In this document: positions 56,778 to 64,000 of the stretch, one piece after another
How the letters are laid out: the number at the start of each line of letters is the position of its first letter
Numbering within the stretch: position 1 is the first letter of the stretch
Source of the DNA: Scenedesmus sp. ARA3
Lineage: Eukaryota > Chlorophyta > Chlorophyceae > Sphaeropleales > Scenedesmaceae
Direction: 5' to 3'
Assembly: GCA_004335835.1 (NCBI GenBank)
Contig: RWJK01001409.1
Span: 1-64,000 of the forward strand
DNA length: 64,000 bases
Translations under genes and position numbers: made by a program
Notes under the pieces: model-generated
Told to the model about the DNA's origin: nothing
Database searches by the model: none
The model's input: the letters and a program-made list of their open reading frames with translations, nothing else

Positions 56778-59278
56778 CTGCAGGATGTGGTGTGGCGTGT
56801 GGGCAGCAGCTTCCTGGGCCCACTGAAGCCCGACTTCATGGCAGTCACGCTGTCCAGCCCAGACCTGTACGGGCCCTTCTGGGTGGCCACCACACTCATC
56901 TTCGTGACCGCAGGTGGGTGGGGCTGCGCTGTGCTGTTACACTGTATGTACTTGAGTGTGTGTACTGTGCCTTTGTGGCCCTTCTGGGTGGCCATCAGAC
57001 TCATCTTTGTGACTGCAGGTGAGGGGTGCGCTGCTACATGTGACAAGAGGGGCTGGCTGCATTGTTTTGTACTTGGAAGAGGGGTGCTGTGGGGTTGTGG
57101 CCTTTCTGGCCACCACGCTCATCTTCATGACCGCAGGTGCGTAGCAGTACATAGAAGGGTGCTATGATTGTACATGTTGATGATACTGCTGAGGAGGTGG
57201 TCCCCCATGGTCATCTCTGTGGCGGCAGGTGTAGCCGCAAGGTGGTGCTGCATGTGTGGCTACTGTTGCTGCAGCTGAACATGGCCCCTTGAGTGTGTGC
57301 TGCGCGCGGCGCCTGCTGGCAGCTTGCAGCAACTGCAGTAGCTGAAGTGTTTGTGCTGAGCTCATTTGTGTGGAACCATTTTGCGCTGAGCATGTGCGTG
57401 TGTGTGCCTGTTCCTGCCCTGCAGTGGCTGGCAACTACGCGGACTTCATCGCGTTCAGGTCGCAGCAGAAGGCAGCAGCAGCTGGCGGCGATGCAGGTGG
57501 GGAGGCAGCTCAGCTGCAGCTGCAGCAGCAGCAGCAGCTACGCAAGCTAGCCATACACAGGGCCAGCACCAGCACGCACATGTACTGCCGTCCATCCTTG
57601 CGCACAAAGTGCAGTAGGTTTCAGCTGGCGGCTGCTGCTAGCTGTGCGTGCATGCTGCGTAGTAAGGTGCTGCGCCGGACGGCTGCATGTGCCAGGCAGT
57701 GCATGCATTGCTGCAAGACTTCGACATATTCGCAAGCGCAGAGTTCATCTGCTTGGCAAATAGCGCAAGTGTCCTGTGGCGGGCCTGCTGAGCAGGGTGT
57801 GCCTTGCTCGCCCGTGCCTTGCTTCCTTGTGCCTCCCCGCCCTCCGCAGGCAACATCGGCGAGCGGCAGTGCTTCACGTACCTTCTGCTGATGATTGCTG
57901 CCTGCTGCCTTGCTGTCTGCTGTGCTGCCTCATGCCTTGCTGCTGTGAAACCCGCAGGCAGCATCGGTGAGCGGCAGTGGTACACGGACTACGCCAAGAT
58001 GAGCTTCAGCGCGCTGCTCTTCTACGGCTACGTGTTCGGGCTGGGCCTGGCGCTGTACTTCGCGCTGCGCTGGTTCAAGTGAGTTTCATGTTGCGATGTG
58101 CCAGTAACCAGGTGTCAGTCCTACAAGTGTAGTGTATGTGTTCGGGCTATGTGTGCGTGTTTGGGCTGGGCCTGGCGCTGTACTTCGCGCTGCGCTGGTT
58201 CAAGTGAGTGCATTCGTATGAACTATAACTTGATTGTGTTGGCGCTGCCTGGTCCAGTGAGTAGTTGATCTTGCTTGTGAGGCGTTGCTTGCGGCGCTGT
58301 ACTTTGTGCTGCGCTGGTTGAAGTGAGCATGATCTGACTTGTGAGGCCTTACTTTTGCGGCTGTGCTTTGCTGCGCTGGCTCAAGTAAGTATGTCCTTGC
58401 TTGTGGCCGGCAATCATCCGGCCGTGCTGCAGCTGAGGACATTGATGCTGTTCTTTGCGCTGCGCTGGTTCAAGTCGTAGGCGGGGCTTATCTGGATTAA
58501 ACAGGCCCGGGCCCATGGGCCTGGAGAGGAGTCGCCGCCTGCTGGACTAGTGCCTGGGCTGGCAGTTTGGTTCTGAACATGTGTTGAATGCATGTGCCTG
58601 CGCCGCAGGTCTGAGATCAAGCTGTCCAACGTGTGGTGCATCTACGGCTACAGCCTGACCATCTTCATCCCCATGGCCTTCGTGTGCATCGTGCCCATAG
58701 GATGGGTGCGCTGGCTGGTGGTGGGCCTCGCCACAGGTGCGACATGTGGTGACGGCAGCAGCAGTGGAAGCAGCAGCAGCAGCAGCTGCTGCAGCAGCAG
58801 CAGCAGAAGCATAGGATGGGTGCGCTGGCTGGTGGTGGGACTGGCAACAGGTGCGACGCCGCCGCTGCTGCTGCTGCTGCTGCTGCTACTTTGCTGCAGC
58901 GCATGGAGAACACGACACATTTGCTGTGAAAGCCGTCCTGCAGCAGCCACAGAGCACATCAAAAAGCGCACATGCACAGCCTGCGCCATGCGCTAGCAGC
59001 ATGCTGCGTATGGTGCCGCTGCATTTCCTTGCACATAGCTTCCAACGGCTGCTGCCACATCCTCATCCTGCTGCCTCACTTCTTTCTGTTTGCTGCCTGC
59101 AGGCATGTCGGGGCTGTTCATCGTGTCCAACCTCAAGCAGACGATATACGACGCAGCGCCGGCGCGCGCGGTGATGCTGCTGGGCATCATTGCTGGGCTG
59201 CATGCAGCAGTGGGGCTGCTGCTACGGCTGTACTTCTTCCACTATCGCGGCGCGCCGGAGGTCACGGGCTCCGGCTGA
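54526..59278 (+). CDS. Yip1-domain membrane protein, YIPF1/YIPF2 type
   Basis: Eight exons join in frame to 340 residues: 54526-54552, 54681-54888, 55495-55655, 56784-56913, 57425-57496, 57958-58078, 58609-58736, 59103-59278 (TGA). The N-terminal half is cytosolic, Pro/Ala-rich, with DNPFADSTLYDV and YPFWNVRRYRPLFNVDTKDV. The C-terminal half has the Yip1 hallmark DLYGPFW and about five membrane segments: WVATTLIFVTAVAGNY; FSALLFYGYVFGLGLALYF; YGYSLTIFIPMAFVCIVP; WLVVGLATGMSGLFIV; and VMLLGIIAGLHAAVGLLLRL. YIPF1/2 proteins sit in Golgi and trans-Golgi membranes, bind Rab GTPases and other YIPFs, and act in vesicle traffic and glycan processing. Length (human ~306) and order fit. Exon 1 is small; its ATG lies in an excellent context (CAACCATGGG) but the first exon is the least certain. 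Confidence 0.87.
55148..55245 (+). repeat. ~50-bp direct duplication in a YIPF intron
   Basis: CACAGCAGCAGGCAGCAACA...CATGATGCAGCCTA is repeated twice head to tail with three differences, in the intron between exons 2 and 3. Confidence 0.88.
56070..56783 (+). repeat. Five upstream copies of YIPF exon 4 start, each with a CTG tract
   Basis: GATGTGGTGTGGCG and the codons VVWRVGSSFLGPLKPDFM occur near 56102, 56277, 56382, 56492 and 56606 before the real exon at 56784. Each copy follows a CTG run; the run at 56179-56274 is about 32 units long. Copies carry substitutions or small deletions, and none continues into the DLYGP codons, so only the last is a full exon. Confidence 0.96.
56945..57235 (+). 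repeat. Copies of the end of YIPF exon 4
   Basis: The codons for PFWVATTLIFVTA plus CAGGTG donor recur near 56975-57022 and 57095-57140, with a faint third near 57195-57230. Divergence grows with distance from the real exon end at 56913. Confidence 0.88.
57845..57890 (+). repeat. Copy of the start of YIPF exon 6
   Basis: The acceptor and codons for IGERQCFTY appear here about 110 bases before the real exon at 57958. Confidence 0.88.
58135..58480 (+). repeat. Copies of the end of YIPF exon 6
   Basis: GTGTTTGGGCTGGGCCTGGC through the WFK codons and GTGAGT donor is copied almost exactly near 58155-58210. Increasingly decayed copies (GCGCTGTACTTTGTGCTGCG and shorter) follow near 58293, 58365 and 58453. 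Confidence 0.9.
58740..58880 (+). repeat. Copy of the end of YIPF exon 7 between CAG and CTG runs
   Basis: The codons for IGWVRWLVVGLAT with donor recur at about 58808-58855, after an AGC/CAG-rich stretch and before a CTG run. Confidence 0.92.
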
Positions 59279-60570
59279 TTGCTGGGATGAGTAGTGTGTT
59301 TGGTGTTATATGAAACGTGTTGCGACAGCTGGCATGGGTGGTGCCTTTATGCAGCTGCAGCAGATGGGTGCAGTGAGGGATGAAGACAGCTGCAGGGGTG
59401 CGGCTGCTGGTGCGTGTTTGTTGAGTGCTGTGCAGCGTCCTGCCTGGCGCCGGCTGGTTTGTTGAGCTTCAGCTGCCTTGGGTCTGGCGCATTGCGCCTT
59501 GCAGATTGTGCCTACATATCTGGATGTGCAACAGGTTGACGCAAGGAGCGCGCAGTGTGTGGCATCATGCACATTGCGTTTGCATGACGGCAGAAGCAGC
59601 TGAGCTTTCCAGGTCGCAGTGTTGACATATCTGCTATACGGCTACCCCATAGCATTGGTTGCGCGTGTTGCATTGAGCTGTGCTTACTTCGTGGCCTGCC
59701 TCCTGGGACTGTGGCTGCCATTGCTACATCTGGGTATGTGTCTAGACAGGTCTGTGCACAAATCTGTGCAAGGCACGGCCAGCACAGGCAGCACTGCATG
59801 CCGTGCGTCATGCGATTGATTGTATGCGGTGTGTTACATGTAAAATCTGCTCTTGGAACCTTGACGTGGAATCCAGCGTAGGTGAGGTGATGTCAGACCA
59901 TTGCTATGTAGGCAAGTGACGCCCAGTGGTCGCACCAATGACAGTTACATGTCACGACACATTAGTCCTGTTGCTTACACCCTCCTAGTCCTGTTGGTCA
60001 GGAGAACGGCTACCGCCCAGCAACAATGGCATCATTATGCCACAGCTGTGGCACTGCAGTGCAAGCAGCTTGCACAGCCGCGCTAGCAGAAAGCAATAAA
60101 CGCGCACGCTGACAAAGCAGTCACAGCCCGAGCGCTGCTGCTTGCAGGTATGCAGCGGCTGCCGCAGCTGCATGCTGTGCAAGTAAAGCTGATGTGGTCC
60201 ACTAACACCTGTTGTGACAACACACACATATCTTGATGCGTCAAAAGCTGTGCGTTACAGCACACATCCGTGGCAGTGGGCGCCGCCTGACTGGTGAGGC
60301 TGACACAGCTGCCGCCACTGAACACCGGCCGTGCCGCACACCGCCGCGACGCATGCTGCGATACAAGGGCACGGACTGGCTGTTGCGACTGCTGCTCACA
60401 GGAGCAGCCTTTGCCGCCGCCGCCGCTGCTGCTGCTTTGAAATCACACCCTAAAGCACGCCGCTGTCGAGGATGATGATCGCCTTCAGCGGCTTGCCGCT
60501 GGTATAGCACCGCCAAGCTGCTGCTGCTGCTGCTGCTGTAAGCAGCAGCCGTTGCAGCTGCTGCTGCTAC
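59279..60570. other. Intergenic stretch between convergent genes
   Basis: It holds the 3' flanks of the YIPF gene (+) and the cyclophilin gene (-). I see no gene. A copy of the cyclophilin gene's last codons lies at ~60452-60500. Confidence 0.5.
60452..60500 (-). repeat. Copy of the cyclophilin gene's last codons beyond its stop
   Basis: On the minus strand it repeats the codons for GKPLKAIIIL(D/N)SGVL and the stop region, about 120 bases past the real stop at 60571-60573, with a TAG in place of the TGA. Confidence 0.9.
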
Positions 60571-62153
60571 TCAAAGCACGCCGCTGTCCAGGATGATGAT
60601 CGCCTTCAGCGGCTTCCCGTACTGCCGCCGCACATTGTTTGCGCGGTCATCGCCTATGAACGCTGCGAAGCGGTTCAGCTGCTGGGAGCGGATGTCTGGC
60701 TGGAAAGACGGCACCTGGCAGCAGCAGCAGCATTGATGAGGCATAGAAAGAACGCAGCAGATTGTGGGTGATGGTGGCGCAAGCAGCAGCAGTTGCAGCA
60801 CATGCCTGCATGCATTGAGCTTGTTCCCTGCAAGCTGGCGCCGCCACATGGCATGGCATGCTGTGCGCATAGCCACACCACTCAAAACACACCAACACGG
60901 CACCTAGTGCTGGTCTGCACCCTGCACCCTGCACCCTGCACCAGCAGTTTGACTGTTGCTACACCTGCCTGCCTCCACATGCCCGATTACCTCACACGCA
61001 CACCACACAGGCAAGTAGTCACAATGCGGGCGTCTGCTGTGTAAGCCGAATTCGCCTGCGCCACCGTGTTCATGCCACGCCCCGTGCGGCCCACTAACCC
61101 ATGCGCACACCACCCAGGCAAGTCGAGGAACAAAGCACAAATGATGCTGGCCTCTAGTGCTTCCCCAACTGTCGCACCTGCGCCAGCAGCCGCACAGTGT
61201 CCATGCCTTCCTCCACGCGCCCGATGACCATCAGCACATTCCACATGCATACCACATAAGCAACCAACTGAACTTGGTCCAAGTGTACGCACCTGCGCCA
61301 GCAGCCGCACGGTGTCCATGCCCTCCTCCACGTGCCCAATGACCCATTACCATCACACCGCAAAGGCACCCAACACAATGAACATATGTGCAATCTGAAA
61401 CCACGCCCACCTGTGCCAGCAGCCGCACGGTGTCCATGCCCTCCTCCACGCGCCCGATGACCCATTACCATCACACCGCAAAGGCACCCAACACAATGAA
61501 CATATGTGCAATCTGAAACCACGCCCACCTGTGCCAGCAGCCGCACGGTGTCCATGCCCTCCTCCACGCGCCCGATGACCGCGTTGAGCCCGTCCAGGCG
61601 CGGCACAGGCCCGGGGCCCGTGGTGATGAGGAACTGCAGCGCCCTGCGGAGACACCACGCAAGACAGATGTGTGTGAAGCTTGGCCCGTGGTGACAAGGA
61701 ACTGCAGCGACCTGGTACAAGGACATCAGGTAGAATTGCAGGATGGTAATGCAAGCCAATGTAAGCGCGAGCACATGGTGGCCACGGACGGCAGCGCCCT
61801 GGTTGGGCGGGCGCAGACATGCAGATGGTCGCCTTAAACAAGAACAAATGAGAAAGAACACGGAGGTGACCGGGAGCTGCAGTGCCGTGGGATCTTCAAC
61901 AGCCCTTGACTGTGAGGTCTGCGCCGCCCACCATTAATCTGGCCGCTCCTCGACCCCCTCCTTTCGTGGCTGTACCAGCGCTCGGCGGCACCCTCATGCA
62001 TATACCTGTTTCTTCTACTTGTCTCACCTGTAGTCTGACCGCTCCTTGATTGCCGGGTCCTCATCATTCTCGCTCAGGCTCAGGCTGACAGTGCCCGGCC
62101 GCGAGTGGCTCAGCTTAAAGGGGCCCGGAGAGGCCAGGTCGGTGTTGACCTGC

Positions 62154-62196
<43 letters not shown>

Positions 62197-62878
62197 GCGG
62201 CAGCAGCAGTGTGAGTCAGCCTTGTTGTGTCAAACTCTGCTGAAAGCCATATACGTCAATCTCCCTCCTCAGACCGCCCACACACTCCTGACACCACTTC
62301 AACCCAGCATGTTCCGATTGACACGGCTGCAACATGATGGTTCACACTTGTACCCTCCCACTCACGTAATCCTGTCGTTGGTTGCACAGTTCAACCACGT
62401 TGCTACTGCCAGCCGCACCTCACAGCCGCACTCACCGCCAGCCCTGGCACCTTCGCAATGTCTCCCAGCCGCCTGCTGCCCCGCCGTCCCGCCGCCCCGC
62501 CTGGATGTACTCCCCGGGGCTGATGCGGCCTCATTGCACCACGCTCATAACAAAAATGCCGCGATATCATACATCCGCTCTCACGCGCTGCAGCTCCACC
62601 AAACCACAGTATCGTTGGTAGCGCCACCCGCTCGCACCAATACCGCCAGTCCCAGTCTTTACTAGCCAGCCCCAGATCCACACTCACCGCCAGGCCTGGC
62701 ACTTCTGCGATGTCTCCCAGCCGCCTGCTGCCCCGCCGCCCCGCTTGAATGTACTCCCCGGGGCTGATGCGGCTGAAGGCCGACTGCGTGAAGGCGCCGG
62801 CCTTGACTGCAGCCACCATGTTGGCAGCGCTGACAGGCGCCAGCTTGCCATACAGGCCTGCGGGAGTGAAATTGGCGG

Positions 62879-62925
<47 letters not shown>

Positions 62926-63001
62926 TAACAAACAAAAGCAGCCACCATGTTGGCGGTGCTGACAGGCGCCAGCTTGCCGTACAGGCCTGCAAGAGCAAAA
63001 T

Positions 63002-63052
<51 letters not shown>

Positions 63053-64000
63053 AAAAATCAACCAAACAGCCACCATGTTGGCAGTGCTGACAGGAGCCAG
63101 CTTGCCATTTACGGGCTGCCACAAGCAGTAGTGGAAACAGCAGTGTGGTGTGAGTATAGGAGTATGAAGCATTGGCAGTCGCAGCCAGGCACAGGCAGGA
63201 GCGCAACACAGGATGAAACAGTCATTTGGTAGCAGCTTATAAACAAATCTGCTGCTGTGCCTGTGCAGGGATACACAGGGCAACGCGAATTTGAACAAAG
63301 CAGACGTTATGCAGGCTGCTGCAGTTGGGCCCCCTGTAGCTGATGTACTGTGCGGCTCTGGATGACTGGCACAGGCGGCAAGCTGGTGGCCAGCTGTAGA
63401 AGTGATAGCGTCATGCAAGTAAGCATGCTGCAATGTTGATTAACGCTGCTGCAGGCACAGCACCTCGAGTACTGCTTTGATGCTGCAGTTTGTAAGCGCA
63501 CCAGCCTACGCTGCTGTGACGCGCTTGTGTGTTCTGGCCAGCTCGTAATGCTGGTGCTGCTGGTGCTGTGCTCACAGTGCTCACCAATGACGATGCGCCC
63601 TGCTGGTTCTGTCTCTGTCGGCAGCACGTTCTTGTCACCCAGCAGGCGGTCATTTGCAGACTTGAATGCAGAGGCGGCAATGCCGATATCAAAATACACC
63701 TGCAAGGAACATCAGCAGTACAAATGCTGGCCTTGCTGACAAGCATTGAGTAGTACTGCCACAGAGTGACTGCTTGGCGCAGTGACGGACGGTGGTAATG
63801 CTTTGCTTCTTGACAGGCTGGCATCGCATGCCAAGACAAGTGCGTGCCTGCTGCTTACAGCACATGTCCAGCACTGCACCCCTGATCGAAGGATAAAAAC
63901 TCAGTGCAGATTGCGATCACACACGCTTCAGCATACCATGCTCACCCTGTCTGTGATCGTCAGGTCCAACTCCTCTGCTGCTGCTGCAGGGCTGCTGCTG
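60571..64000 (-). CDS. Thylakoid-type cyclophilin (peptidyl-prolyl isomerase), CYP26-2/CYP28-like, 5' partial
   Basis: Minus-strand exons: 64000-63946 (cut by the edge), 63699-63585, 62857-62688, 62149-62028, 61643-61529 and 60714-60571 (TGA), all in frame. The product reads EELDLTITDRVYFDIGI, GRIVIGLYGKLAPVSAANM, AGAFTQSAFSRISPGEYIQA, SRPGTVSLSLSENDEDPAIK, LQFLITTGPGPVPRLDGLNA and IGRVEEGMDTVRLLAQ, the order of a cyclophilin beta-barrel. The divergent active site, the SLSENDED insertion and the FAAFIGDDRANNVRRQYGK tail match plant CYP26-2/CYP28 proteins, which are predicted thylakoid-lumen isomerases. The usual catalytic Arg/Phe residues of cyclophilin A appear replaced (SAFSRISPGEYIQAG), so isomerase activity may be weak. 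The targeting peptide would lie beyond the window. Confidence 0.85.
61160..61530 (-). repeat. Three copies of the end of cyclophilin exon 5
   Basis: The codons for GRVEEGMDTVRLLAQ plus donor recur at about 61177-61230, 61288-61343 and 61409-61463, downstream of the real exon end (61529) on the coding strand. The two nearest the exon, with their ~65 bases of intron, form an almost exact 120-bp tandem repeat. Confidence 0.96.
62157..62215. repeat. (CAG)n tract at a 3' splice site
   Basis: About 13 CAG units plus interrupted CGG/CAG lie just 5' of the cyclophilin exon beginning at 62149 on the minus strand, where they read as a CTG run leading into the acceptor. Confidence 0.95.
62435..62530 (-). 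repeat. Copy of the end of cyclophilin exon 3
   Basis: It repeats the codons for ISPGEYIQAGRRGSRRLGDI...VPGLA and the donor, about 200 bases past the real exon end at 62688, with a few substitutions and a short insertion of GGC units. Confidence 0.92.
62878..63120 (-). repeat. Two copies of cyclophilin exon 3 start with (CAG)n tracts
   Basis: GLYGKLAPVSTANMVA-coding fragments lie near 62940-62998 and 63068-63118, upstream of the real exon (62857) on the coding strand. CAG runs of about 15 units at 62878-62922 and 63005-63050 separate the three. Confidence 0.95.

Overview
This window reads as nuclear DNA of a green alga. All genes have short exons and many introns, with GTGAG-type donors and GCAG acceptors. 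Coding sequence is rich in Ala, Gln and Ser, (CTG)n/(CAG)n tracts are everywhere, and the products are eukaryotic, including a thylakoid-type cyclophilin. My inference is a chlorophyte of the class Chlorophyceae, perhaps near Scenedesmaceae; the sequence alone does not fix the species. I see no rRNA, tRNA, CRISPR array, prophage or intact transposon.

Layout: (1) 1-1357 (+), the 3' part of a Tim17-family membrane protein, probably the mitochondrial complex I subunit B14.7/NDUFA11. (2) 3075-5863 (+), a Gln/Ala-rich coiled-coil protein resembling CCDC148/CCDC112. (3) 5864-9919, a repeat-rich stretch without a supported gene. (4) 9920-15251 (-), an atypical protein kinase with long low-complexity tails. 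(5) 17466-19272 (+), a small EF-hand protein with a 206-bp hairpin in its last intron. (6) 21223-40300 (+), a 19-kb RTEL1 helicase gene of 23 exons with iron-sulfur, harmonin-like and RING modules. (7) 41079-44727 (+), a leucine-zipper protein resembling algal bZIP factors without a basic region. (8) 48714-52631 (-), a MYND-finger protein. (9) 54526-59278 (+), a Yip1-domain (YIPF1/2-type) Golgi membrane protein. (10) 60571-64000 (-), the 3' part of a CYP26-2/CYP28-type cyclophilin. Exon boundaries were set by hand from splice consensus, reading phase and family resemblance. For every gene except the MYND gene the chosen exons join in one continuous frame.

The genes do not form a pathway. What unites the window is structural. 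Almost every gene carries degenerate tandem copies of its own exon edges. Copies of exon starts, with their acceptor, lie just upstream of the real exon. Copies of exon ends, with their donor, lie just downstream. Several terminal exons are also copied beyond the stop codon. More than 50 such fragments can be seen, many next to CTG/CAG tracts, and they account for much of the RTEL1 introns. Two N-gaps (29721-29929 and 52219-52268) fall inside such repeats.
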